Shown: positions 45,423 through 53,486 of the stretch, one piece after another
Layout of the letters: each line of letters begins with the position of its first letter
Numbering within the stretch: the stretch's first letter is position 1
Source: Mycolicibacterium lacusdiani
GTDB taxonomy: Bacteria > Actinomycetota > Actinomycetes > Mycobacteriales > Mycobacteriaceae
Length of the DNA stretch: 64,000 nt
Reading direction: 5' to 3'
NCBI RefSeq assembly: GCF_021916785.1
Contig: NZ_JAKCFC010000006.1
Span: 124,001-188,000 of the forward strand
Made by a program: the position numbers and the translations under genes
Notes under the pieces: model-generated
What the model was told of the DNA's origin: nothing
Databases searched by the model: none
What the model saw: only the letters and a program-made list of their open reading frames with translations

Positions 45423-46174
45423 ACCCCGTCGGGGCCGTCGTCGAGGGCATTCGCGTCGACGGTCTCGACCATGCCACCGCGAACCGACTCCGGGTGCTTC
45501 TCGGCGAGCACGGAGTGGTGATCATGCCGGGCCAAGACGCCGACGACGACGGCTTCCTGAGGTTCCTGCGGAGCTTCGGAGAGTTGATGTTCACCGCCGG
45601 TGAGACGCCCGTCGACGGCTTCGCCGACCTGAACGTCATCAGCAACGTCGGCCGAACGACGCCGCCACGCTCGACGTTTCACGTCGACACCACGTACGTG
45701 CGAAATCCACCTGCCTACACGGCATTGCGCGCGGTGGAGGTGCCCGAACTGGGTGGTCACACACTGTTCACGAACCAGTACCGCGCTTTCGACACGCTTC
45801 CCGAGCACGTGCGGCACGACCTCGAGGGCCGGGTGATCGAGCACGTGGTCACCGGCGTGGAGGTGGGCGACGACGACGAGACGTCGGCCCGCCACCCCGT
45901 GCTACGTCCGCACCCGGTCACCGGTCGCACCGCGTTGTTCCTGACCACGCCGAAGCGGTGCGCGTCGATCAACGGGTTGGGGCCGCAGGAGGCCGCCGCG
46001 ACGGTGGATTACCTGTTCGAGCATTCGACCCGGGACGACAACGTGACCAGGCACGCGTGGTCGGCGGGGGACGTGGTCATGTGGGACAACCGGTGCGTGA
46101 TGCACAAGGCCGACCACTCCGGCGTCGTAGGGCGGCGCGTGATGCACCGCGGGATGGTGGCGGACGTCGCTTGA
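45404..46174 (+). CDS. TauD/TfdA-type Fe(II)/2-oxoglutarate dioxygenase, putative tailoring enzyme
   Basis: The 256-residue protein has the TauD metal triad: His93 and Asp95 in FHVDTTYV and His234 in NRCVMHKAD. Arg245, in GRRVMHR, is placed to bind 2-oxoglutarate. It starts inside the end of the mysD-like gene, so it is coupled to the pathway. Cyanobacteria have an Fe/2OG enzyme (MysH) that trims disubstituted mycosporines to palythines; this protein may do a related oxidation. Whether it is of the same subfamily is not known, and a different product is possible. Confidence 0.82.
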   Translation: MHVTSLNPVGAVVEGIRVDGLDHATANRLRVLLGEHGVVIMPGQDADDDGFLRFLRSFGELMFTAGETPVDGFADLNVISNVGRTTPPRSTFHVDTTYVRNPPAYTALRAVEVPELGGHTLFTNQYRAFDTLPEHVRHDLEGRVIEHVVTGVEVGDDDETSARHPVLRPHPVTGRTALFLTTPKRCASINGLGPQEAAATVDYLFEHSTRDDNVTRHAWSAGDVVMWDNRCVMHKADHSGVVGRRVMHRGMVADVA

Positions 46175-46195
46175 TGCCGACGTCGGCGTGACGGC

Positions 46196-47098
46196 ATGAT
46201 CGTGGCCGTGACGTCGATGGGTGGCTGGCTGCGCACCGTCCGGTTCGCCGTGTCGCGGCGCCGGGTCGGCGTTCCGATCCGCGCCTACGACGCGACGACC
46301 GGCCAATGGCGCGACGTCGATGTCGAGAAGACCGATACGACGCGCGACGAGTTCACGGTGGCGACGTTCAACGTCTGGTTCGATGAATACCACGCTCGCC
46401 GGCGTTACGCCGCCATCGCCGACGAACTCAAGCGAGATGCACCGGACGTCATGGTGTTTCAGGAAGTGACGACGCCCGCGCTGGACGTCCTGCTCGCTCG
46501 ACCGTGGATCCGCGCGGAGTACCGGAGCGCTACCGTGACGGGTCGACGCGTGGGCAACTACGGCATGTTGATCCTGTCGCGACTGCCGCTCGAAGACGCC
46601 GTCTACAGCCGGCTGCCGACCGCGGCGGCGAGGGGACTGCTCACCGCGGGAGTAGCGGTCAACGGCGCTCGTCTGACCGTCGGTTGCGTCCATCTAGACA
46701 GCGGGAAGGCCTCGGCGCGGCTACGCGAGCGTCAACTGGCCGCAATCTTCGAGGCGACGGCAGACGACCGCGACGTGGTCCTGCTCGGAGACTTCAACAT
46801 GCGCGATCACGAGGATGGCGGGATCGAGCCCCGGTACCGGGACGTCTGGCCCAGCCTGCGACCGGATGATCCCGGATACACCGAGGACACGTCGATCAAC
46901 CTGATGCGCCTCGACAGCACGCAGAAGGAGCGTCACGTCCGGTTCGATCGCGTGCTGCTCAAGGGCGACGGCTGGGTGGCCAAGGACATCGAATTGCTGG
47001 GTACGGCGCCGATCTCGCCGACGTTGCCGCGGGTGTTCCCGTCGGATCACTTCGGTGTCCGCTGCCGCCTGGTGCGGGCGGGGACGGCCGGCCACTGA
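46196..47098 (+). CDS. Endonuclease/exonuclease/phosphatase-family protein (TDP2-like)
   Basis: The 300-residue protein has a DNase I/EEP fold: ATFNVWFDEY with the first Asn, MVFQEV with the metal Glu, VVLLGDFNMRD, RFDRVLLKG and a closing FPSDHFGV with the catalytic Asp/His. This order and the TFNVWF and GDFNM forms resemble tyrosyl-DNA phosphodiesterase 2. It follows the oxygenase gene by 21 bases and could belong to the same transcript. It could repair DNA or act on a phosphodiester in another molecule. Confidence 0.77.
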   Translation: MIVAVTSMGGWLRTVRFAVSRRRVGVPIRAYDATTGQWRDVDVEKTDTTRDEFTVATFNVWFDEYHARRRYAAIADELKRDAPDVMVFQEVTTPALDVLLARPWIRAEYRSATVTGRRVGNYGMLILSRLPLEDAVYSRLPTAAARGLLTAGVAVNGARLTVGCVHLDSGKASARLRERQLAAIFEATADDRDVVLLGDFNMRDHEDGGIEPRYRDVWPSLRPDDPGYTEDTSINLMRLDSTQKERHVRFDRVLLKGDGWVAKDIELLGTAPISPTLPRVFPSDHFGVRCRLVRAGTAGH

Positions 47099-47202
47099 TC
47101 CGGCTCCGACCGGGCGTCGTTTCCCAGGTCGACGTGGCATGATCAACATCGTCCCAGGGTGCAGACCGGCCGCCCTCCCTCCACGATCGGAGAGGTTCGG
47201 GT

Positions 47203-48420
47203 GTGGGACCCGTTGCACCCTGGCACCGCTTGTGCCTCCTCGTGGCAGACGCCGACACGGACTCGGCCGCCCGTCTCCGCGGACTGATCGCCGAAGCGCT
47301 CTCCGACGCCGACGTCGTGTGGACGACGTCGATGGCGAGCGTCGAACGGCATCTGACCTGGCTGCGGCCGGATTGCGTGCTACTCGACTTGGATCTCCCC
47401 GATGGCCGGGGTCTGGCAGGGCTCGACCGCATGACGGCGGCGGCGCAGGCCATCCCCGTGATTGCGTTGACCGCGTCGGACGACGTCGACTTCGGCATCC
47501 TCGCGGTTGCCTCCGGTGCGCAGGACTTCCTGGTCAAGCGTCGCACCGACGCCGACTCGCTGCGCCGCGCGCTGATGTACTCGATCGAGCGCAAGCGCGG
47601 GGAACTCGCGGCACTGGAACTCGAGTCCATACGCCTGAACGCCGATGAGAACTCCCGCCTGGAACGAGGCTTGCAGCCCACCCCGCTGCTGCTGCCCGCG
47701 CCGGGCGTCGACGTCGTCACCTCCTACCGGCCCAGCCGCGCAGGCACGCTGCTGGGCGGCGACTTCTACGACGTGGTGCAGACGCCCGATCGCGTGACGC
47801 ACGTGGTGATCGGCGACGTGTCCGGCCACGGCCCGGAAGCGGCAGCGCTGGGCGTGGCCCTGCGGATCGCCTGGCGCACGCTGGTGGCGTCCGGGGTGCA
47901 CGGCGCGGCCGTCATGCCCAGACTCGAGTGGCTGCTGCGGGCCGAGAGGGACGGCCCGAGCAGCTTTGCGACGGCACTGTCGCTCTCGATCCAGCCCGAC
48001 GGCTCCGTCGACGCCGTCTGCGCGGGCCATCCCGGCATGCTGTGGCACGGGACGTCGGATGTGCACTGGGTGGAGCCACGCAGGGGGCCGGCACTGGGCC
48101 TGGGCGGCGTCGAGTGGCCGGTGGAGTCCTTCGCTCTGCCCGACGGCGTGGGCCTGATCCTGTTGACCGACGGGCTCTTCGAGGGGCACAGCGGATCCGG
48201 CAACGACAGGCTGGGCGAGGACGGTCTGCTGGAGATTGCCAGGGGCGTGTCCGCGCTCGAGGCCGGGGACTTCGTCGAGGCGCTGATCGGCGGTGCTGAG
48301 CGACGGGCTAGCCAGCACGGTGGTTTGACCGATGACGTTGCGGTGGTGCGCATTGCGCGCTCGGCCGAGCTGATGGCTGCCAGGCCCGCCGGTTTCGGCG
48401 CGGCACGGGACGGGTACTGA
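47203..48420 (+). CDS. Response regulator with PP2C (SpoIIE/RsbU-type) phosphatase output
   Basis: The 405-residue protein has an N-terminal receiver domain with phosphoacceptor Asp62 in VLLDLDLPDG, Thr90 and Lys112. A short coiled linker follows (about residues 125-155), then a PP2C phosphatase domain with GGDFYDVV, VIGDVSGHGPEAA, LLTDGLFEG and TDDVAVV. Such proteins dephosphorylate anti-sigma-factor antagonists and so switch on a stress sigma factor. The partner kinase and antagonist are not in this window. GTG 47203 follows a GGAGAGG site. Confidence 0.88.
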   Translation: MGPVAPWHRLCLLVADADTDSAARLRGLIAEALSDADVVWTTSMASVERHLTWLRPDCVLLDLDLPDGRGLAGLDRMTAAAQAIPVIALTASDDVDFGILAVASGAQDFLVKRRTDADSLRRALMYSIERKRGELAALELESIRLNADENSRLERGLQPTPLLLPAPGVDVVTSYRPSRAGTLLGGDFYDVVQTPDRVTHVVIGDVSGHGPEAAALGVALRIAWRTLVASGVHGAAVMPRLEWLLRAERDGPSSFATALSLSIQPDGSVDAVCAGHPGMLWHGTSDVHWVEPRRGPALGLGGVEWPVESFALPDGVGLILLTDGLFEGHSGSGNDRLGEDGLLEIARGVSALEAGDFVEALIGGAERRASQHGGLTDDVAVVRIARSAELMAARPAGFGAARDGY

Positions 48421-48538
48421 CGCGTCGAACGTCGACGAAAACCTCATCACCCACGCGACCGTCCGCTCGGCAGTCGATCGCCTGCAGAGCGAACATCGGA
48501 ATATCGACGCCGACAACGCCTTTCGTGCGCTGTACCAC

Positions 48539-49192
48539 GTGGCGAAGCGTCACGACGTGAAGCTGCGGCACCTCGCGGCCGCGGTCGTCGACATGGAGCC
48601 ACGGTCCAACGTCCGCCAGATGGACGAGCCGGAGCTGCCGTTTGCGCCTGGTCGCCGCGCAGGCCTACCCAGCCGCACCGACGTCATGGCCGACCTACTC
48701 GCCGAAGCCGTGGAGTTGACGTCGGCCGACGCCGCGGCTGTTCACCTGCGCCACGCCATGCGCGGGGGACTGTGCATCGAGCGCGACTCCGGGTTGGGCG
48801 AGGGGTTCCGGCGACAGTTCAGTTACGTCGACGACGGAGGCTCCGCCGCGGGCCGCTCCAGCGCGCGCTGCGAGGTGGTCCGCATCGACGACGTGAGCAC
48901 GTCGCCGATCTACACCCGTGCCGACGTCGCCGTGCTGGCAGACGAGGGCATCCGGGCGCAGCTGGCAGTGCCGATGTGCGACGAGACCGGATTCAATTGG
49001 GGTGCAGTCGATGTGCTGTTCACCGAGCGGCATCCCCGCATCGATCCATTCGGAGTCGACATGCTGCACGGCCACGCGGATGCCTGCGCACAGTGGCTGC
49101 GGTGGTACGACCTGACCGTCATGCCGAAACTGGTCGCGGCCGTGCACCGGTCGGTGCAGGCGACGGGTTTGGTCGACGTCGCTTCGGCATAG
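48539..49192 (+). CDS. ANTAR- and GAF-domain protein with uncertain start
   Basis: From GTG 48539 the product has 217 residues, with a GAF domain at about residues 45-190. The same frame upstream (about 48425-48538) encodes the first part of an ANTAR RNA-binding helix bundle (VRSAVDRLQSEH and NAFRALYHVAKRHD), which continues past the GTG. So the true protein should start earlier, but no ATG, GTG or TTG exists in that frame between the stop at 48371-48373 and 48539. A rare start codon, a frameshift with the phosphatase gene, or a sequence error could explain this. ANTAR proteins act on RNA antiterminators. Confidence 0.7.
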   Translation: MAKRHDVKLRHLAAAVVDMEPRSNVRQMDEPELPFAPGRRAGLPSRTDVMADLLAEAVELTSADAAAVHLRHAMRGGLCIERDSGLGEGFRRQFSYVDDGGSAAGRSSARCEVVRIDDVSTSPIYTRADVAVLADEGIRAQLAVPMCDETGFNWGAVDVLFTERHPRIDPFGVDMLHGHADACAQWLRWYDLTVMPKLVAAVHRSVQATGLVDVASA

Positions 49193-49346
49193 CGGGTGAC
49201 TGGTCACCGGGCCGACCCCGCTCGCCGATGAGGTGGCCCGGGCTGGGTTGGTGATGAGCCGAACCGTCCGCGGGCTCCTGACAGTCCGTGCATGAACTCA
49301 AGGGCGACTCCCGCACGGTGGGGGATCTCTGGTGAGCGCAACAGAT

Positions 49347-49760
49347 TCAGGCGCGGCGCGTCTCCTCTACGCGAATGTCCTGCAGAACCGCAGGATCGAC
49401 CAGGCCTGTCCATCCCATGTACTGATCGCCTTCTAGGCCCAAGTCCTTCGCCACCGAAGGAGGACCGATGAACTCCACCAGAATGCGCCCGTCCGGCAGA
49501 GTCCGCTGAAGCGAGACTTCGTGCCCCTCGAGAGTCCCCCTTGTGCGAAGGTGAAGCACACCGTCAAGAGCTGACCTCGGCACCTTCACCCAGGGGCCGC
49601 GCTGACCCATCGCAACCGGAGACTCTCCCGACTCGAATCCATGGGGCACGTCGGGTCCGGGCCGTGCACGAATGGCCACCCAGTCATCGCCACTGAAGAC
49701 GATGTCGAACCGCTCACCTCGGTACTCGGCGACCGCACCAGTCATGGGTATGTCAGCCAT
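49347..49760 (-). CDS. Hypothetical protein, possible immunity protein 2 of the toxin cassette
   Basis: The 137-residue soluble protein has no signal peptide or membrane helix. It starts MADIPMTGAVAEYRGERF and is rich in beta-prone segments. No family is recognised. It is the last gene of the minus-strand toxin cassette and is separated by 210 bases from the other small gene. Its position and modest size fit an orphan immunity protein. The DNA here is less GC-rich than the core genes, which suggests acquisition. Confidence 0.6.
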   Translation of the reverse strand: MADIPMTGAVAEYRGERFDIVFSGDDWVAIRARPGPDVPHGFESGESPVAMGQRGPWVKVPRSALDGVLHLRTRGTLEGHEVSLQRTLPDGRILVEFIGPPSVAKDLGLEGDQYMGWTGLVDPAVLQDIRVEETRRA

Positions 49761-49970
49761 CAGTATCCTGCGCTATCCATGGGTTGCCTGTGAGGGCAGC
49801 CGAGACTGGCGTCCCTCCAACTCGATGCTGCCGCGTTCAGAGCAATCTCGCACCAACACATCCTGTGCGAACAGCCGTCCGAGACAATCGGTTGACGATC
49901 CAGAGAGTTCATCCTTGGTCGATTGGCGCTGGCCGTCGCACTCGACCAAGCGCGACTTGGGGATGGTCGG

Positions 49971-50384
49971 CTAGGCCGGACCGAAACGCTTCTCCGCGGA
50001 GATCTTCTCTAGGGATGACATCTCGGAGCACGAACGGGCAACCCTGTCTTCTGCGAACAACGTCTCGATGCGTTCCAGATTGCTCTCCATCCATGCGGCC
50101 GACTCCTTGGCGGACGTTGCACTCGCTTCCGCCAGCCCCTCGAGGTACTGACGAACAATGGGTATGCGGAACCAATTCTTCTGCGAGTCAAGCTGGGTGG
50201 GTGCCACATCGCAAAATAGTCGGCCCCGCTCGTTACTGAACCAGAAGCTGGCCGACGGGCCCGTCAATCGCAGAGAGGCGTCACCCGTGGGTCTTCCGTC
50301 GGTGCTCGAGTCGGTGATCCGGTATCGCGGGTTCGTGTAGAGGAACTCGAAGTTGTTGTATAAGTGCGCCAGTAGAGTCTTCAC
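49971..50384 (-). CDS. Hypothetical protein, likely cognate immunity protein
   Basis: The 137-residue soluble protein starts only 9 bases after the toxin gene ends. It opens MKTLLAHLYNNFEFLYTN and has a helical C-terminal half with many charged residues. No family is recognised. Directly following a modular toxin is the usual place for its immunity gene. Lower GC content than the surrounding core genes is visible. The role is inferred from position alone. Confidence 0.65.
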   Translation of the reverse strand: MKTLLAHLYNNFEFLYTNPRYRITDSSTDGRPTGDASLRLTGPSASFWFSNERGRLFCDVAPTQLDSQKNWFRIPIVRQYLEGLAEASATSAKESAAWMESNLERIETLFAEDRVARSCSEMSSLEKISAEKRFGPA

Positions 50385-50393
50385 GCATTTCTC

Positions 50394-52808
50394 CTATGGT
50401 GGTGGTAACAGAGTACGGTCGCCCGATCGCCTGTACCCATGTTCTTCGAGGTATCGGAGTTCGGCTTCGGTGTAACTGCCTTCTCGAATCTTCTCGAGGT
50501 CCACTGAGAACGTGATCACGTCCCCGTTGGCGATCGCGACGTCGAGAACGTGTTGGTTGGCTGCGAGTTGCTCGATCGGCGAGAACTCCTCCCACCTGTC
50601 TCCGAGGCTGAAGTAACTCGCACCGCGGTCCTCGGCCACGGCAATGTATGACGGCCCTCCGCCAGGTGGATTGAATGGGCCGAGCACCGTCTCGCCGCTG
50701 CCGGTGAGGAACTGCTCTGACAGCACGCGCAGTTCTGGCGACATATGGCTCAACGGTTCGTCGAGATTGAATCTCGGCCCATCGACAGCGGTGTCGTCGT
50801 CGGGCTCCGGGAGCCGGTCTGGGGGCTCGTCCGCGGGGTCGCCTAATAGACCGTCCCCTGTCGCCGAATGATGCTGATCTGCGTCGAGAGGGACGTCGTC
50901 GGGTGTGGTTGCTGGCGCGGTCGCGGCTGGCTCGGTTGCCTGCTGGTCGACGCCCTCGCCGGTACTGGCACCATCCGCCCGTGGCGGCTCCCCACCCGCG
51001 TGTGCGGCCGCTGACGTGCCGGGGTCGGATCTCGTTTCGCCAGAACCTTTTCCGCTCGCCGAGTCGGGGACTGGTGATCCACCGGGAGCGGCGGATGGGG
51101 CCGCGTCGGCCGGCGAGGGGCCGCTGCTGGCAGCAGGCGCACCCGAGTTCACCGGCGCAGAGCTGTCCCCACGTCCCGGTCCGGCAGCAGCGCCCGTTTC
51201 TGGGTCCGGTGATCCGGTGGTCGGCTCCGGCGATGCGACCGGTGGGCCATCCTCGCCGCCAGTACCCTGACCCCTGCCGCCAGGAGGCGTCGTCCCGGTC
51301 GAGTCACCCGACCTGGCGGGTCCACCGGGAGCGCTCGGACTCGTAGGCGTGCCAGCACCATTGGGCGCGAACGGTCCGATGACCGAGTCGGGCACGGTGC
51401 CAGGCCGGAACTCGGGCATCTCCGGGAGACCCCGTCCGCCGCCCGGTACGTCGTTCAGATCGGGCAGGCGGTCGCCGCCGCCAAGGCCTGGGACGTCCGA
51501 CAGTCGGGGGAGCCGCCCTTCGTCGAAGAGTCGGGTCGTGTAGCTCAAGCCCTTCGCCACCGAGCCAGTCTTGGACAGCGCGCCGCCGGGAACGAACAGC
51601 GACCCGATGTTGAACGCCGCCTCTCCGGCGGCTCTGCCGGGGTGGTCGCCCGACCACTTGTCCCACGCCACGAACTCCTTACCCATGTTCGCAAGCACGC
51701 CGGGCAACGTCGACGGATCCTCTGCCACCGACTGGGCGAGTTCCGCCATGCCCTTCCAGGTGTCAACGTCGGCCATCGACACCACACCCGACACGGTGTT
51801 GATCAGGCCGGTGGTCAAACCCACCTGAAAGTCGGTGTAGAGGGTGACCGAGTCGGCGAGCGCATTGCCCACGTCATCGCCGAAGGTCTCGACCAGGATG
51901 GGTCGGATCCATCGTTGGAACGCGTCCGCTGCCAGGCCGAGGGCGATCGTGAGTTCCTCGAGCAGTCCGACGACACCCTTGACCTGGTTCTGGAAGTTCT
52001 CCAGCACCTCGCCGACGTCATGGGCGATCTCGCGCAGGATGTCATCGCCCTCGCCGGTGAGGAACCCGGTGACCGTGTCCCACAGCCCATCGAGTGAAAT
52101 CCGATCCATCAGGCGGCGGATGGCGTCCTGGGTGTCCTGCACGCCGCCGGCGAAGTCGTCGACCGATTGACCGATCGTCTTGGCCATGTCCGCCAGCGTG
52201 GTCACGCCCTCGTCGAGGTCGGACAAGGCCTGGCCGATCTTCCCACCCTCGGGGATTTCCTGTTGTGCCACTGCGCTTTCGAGTGCCGCCATGTCGCCGT
52301 CGAACGCCGACAGTCCCGTTGCGAGGTTGCGCCACTGCGCCGCGGTGACGCGCAGGAGCGATGGGTTGCCCGACGGCCAGGACATCATCGGGCCGAGGAA
52401 GGGCTGGAGGATGGCCCACTTGGTCGGCGGGGGGACGACCGCACCGCTCGGACCCATCGGAACGTCTGCAGCCGTCGTCTTCCCTGGTTGGCCGCCCACG
52501 CCACCGGTTGGCCCCGGTCCGCCGATGGTCGATGCGGCGTCGGCGTTCTGGTAGTTGTAACCGGTCGCCTCCAACATGAAGCCGACCACCTCGTGGGCCT
52601 CGACGGCCTTCGCCAACGCGTCGGCGAACTGCTGAGCTTGGCGCCCGTACTTGATGCCGAAGTTCAGCCCGGCCGGATCCATGCCCGAGGCGATGCCACT
52701 GCCCACGGCCGCGCCCAGCGCGTCGGACAGCATGCCCAGTTGCGAGCCGATGGAGCCGAGCCGCCGCCCGGAGTCCGCCAGAACTTGCGGATCGACCTCT
52801 ATCCGCAC
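50394..52808 (-). CDS. Type VII secretion (ESX) modular toxin, CpnT-like layout
   Basis: The 804-residue protein has an N-terminal helical ESX-substrate-like domain (about residues 1-95) with a YxxxD secretion motif (Tyr86-Asp90, YQNAD). A long helical region follows to about residue 450, including LLEELTIALGLAADAF and a glycine-rich hydrophobic stretch. Next is a disordered Pro/Gly/Ser/Thr-rich linker (about 450-665). A compact C-terminal domain (about 670-804) contains YFSLGDRWEEF and DVITFSVDLEKI. This is the standard layout of WXG-linked polymorphic toxins. The enzyme activity of the tip is not recognised. Confidence 0.82.
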   Translation of the reverse strand: MRIEVDPQVLADSGRRLGSIGSQLGMLSDALGAAVGSGIASGMDPAGLNFGIKYGRQAQQFADALAKAVEAHEVVGFMLEATGYNYQNADAASTIGGPGPTGGVGGQPGKTTAADVPMGPSGAVVPPPTKWAILQPFLGPMMSWPSGNPSLLRVTAAQWRNLATGLSAFDGDMAALESAVAQQEIPEGGKIGQALSDLDEGVTTLADMAKTIGQSVDDFAGGVQDTQDAIRRLMDRISLDGLWDTVTGFLTGEGDDILREIAHDVGEVLENFQNQVKGVVGLLEELTIALGLAADAFQRWIRPILVETFGDDVGNALADSVTLYTDFQVGLTTGLINTVSGVVSMADVDTWKGMAELAQSVAEDPSTLPGVLANMGKEFVAWDKWSGDHPGRAAGEAAFNIGSLFVPGGALSKTGSVAKGLSYTTRLFDEGRLPRLSDVPGLGGGDRLPDLNDVPGGGRGLPEMPEFRPGTVPDSVIGPFAPNGAGTPTSPSAPGGPARSGDSTGTTPPGGRGQGTGGEDGPPVASPEPTTGSPDPETGAAAGPGRGDSSAPVNSGAPAASSGPSPADAAPSAAPGGSPVPDSASGKGSGETRSDPGTSAAAHAGGEPPRADGASTGEGVDQQATEPAATAPATTPDDVPLDADQHHSATGDGLLGDPADEPPDRLPEPDDDTAVDGPRFNLDEPLSHMSPELRVLSEQFLTGSGETVLGPFNPPGGGPSYIAVAEDRGASYFSLGDRWEEFSPIEQLAANQHVLDVAIANGDVITFSVDLEKIREGSYTEAELRYLEEHGYRRSGDRTLLPPP

Positions 52809-52842
52809 GATCGCGCCCCCGCCGCTCTACCGCCTGCGCCGA

Positions 52843-53124
52843 CTACCCCCACATCTGGCCGTTCTTGCTCACCGCGTCCGAGTAGTTCTCCCGCGCGGCC
52901 CCGGCGATGGTCTTCAGCTGTTCGAGCGCCGCCTTCATCTGATCGGCGCCCTCGTCCCACTGCCGCTGCGCCTGGGCCTGCTGATCCGAGGCCTCGCCGT
53001 GCCACGTCGAGCGCAACGCGGCCATGGCCACGTCCACGTCGTCGAGGACCTCGGTCACCTCTTGCCCGAACTTCGCCATGTGATCGATGGCTGCCTGCAA
53101 CTGCGCGAAATCCACCACCAGCAT
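52843..53124 (-). CDS. WXG100-family protein, partner 2
   Basis: The 93-residue helical hairpin protein has the turn motif WHG (Trp41-Gly43). It lacks a YxxxD/E motif after helix 2 (YSDAV at 81-85), as is normal for one half of an ESX heterodimer. ATG 53124 lies 2 bases after the stop of the other WXG100 gene. It most likely pairs with that protein to take the neighbouring toxin to an ESX system elsewhere in the genome. Confidence 0.88.
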   Translation of the reverse strand: MLVVDFAQLQAAIDHMAKFGQEVTEVLDDVDVAMAALRSTWHGEASDQQAQAQRQWDEGADQMKAALEQLKTIAGAARENYSDAVSKNGQMWG

Positions 53125-53126
53125 CG

Positions 53127-53486
53127 TCAGGCCTCCCGGCTTCGCGGCTGTTCGACGGAACGCGTCGGTGACCCGCCGGCGCCCTGCACGGTGGTCCCGA
53201 GAGCCCCCGACGCCGACTCGTCGGTCTTGGCGTACTCCCTGCCTGCGATCGTCAACAGCTCCGACATGCGCTGCAGGCCTTCGGCGACCTGCTGCGCCCC
53301 GTCGTGCCACTTCTCCCAGGCCGGTGCGTAGGCCGACGCCGCGCCGCCCATCCATCCCGACCCCAACAGCCGCGTGGTCTCGTCGTCGACACCCGACAGC
53401 CCATCCCGAAGCCGCTGCGCGGCGTCGTCCAGACGCGCTGCCGCCGAGTCCAACTCCGACACGACGACTTCGACGGACTGCCCCAC
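53127..53486 (-). CDS. WXG100-family protein, partner 1, with secretion motif
   Basis: The 119-residue protein has a WMG turn (Trp45-Gly47) and a C-terminal YxxxD motif (Tyr85-Asp89, YAKTD), followed by a flexible tail. It starts with GTG at 53486 and leads the minus-strand cassette. With the next protein it forms the expected CFP-10/ESAT-6-like pair, of which only one member carries the export motif. The promoter must lie in the 141-base gap shared with tmk. Confidence 0.88.
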   Translation of the reverse strand: MGQSVEVVVSELDSAAARLDDAAQRLRDGLSGVDDETTRLLGSGWMGGAASAYAPAWEKWHDGAQQVAEGLQRMSELLTIAGREYAKTDESASGALGTTVQGAGGSPTRSVEQPRSREA

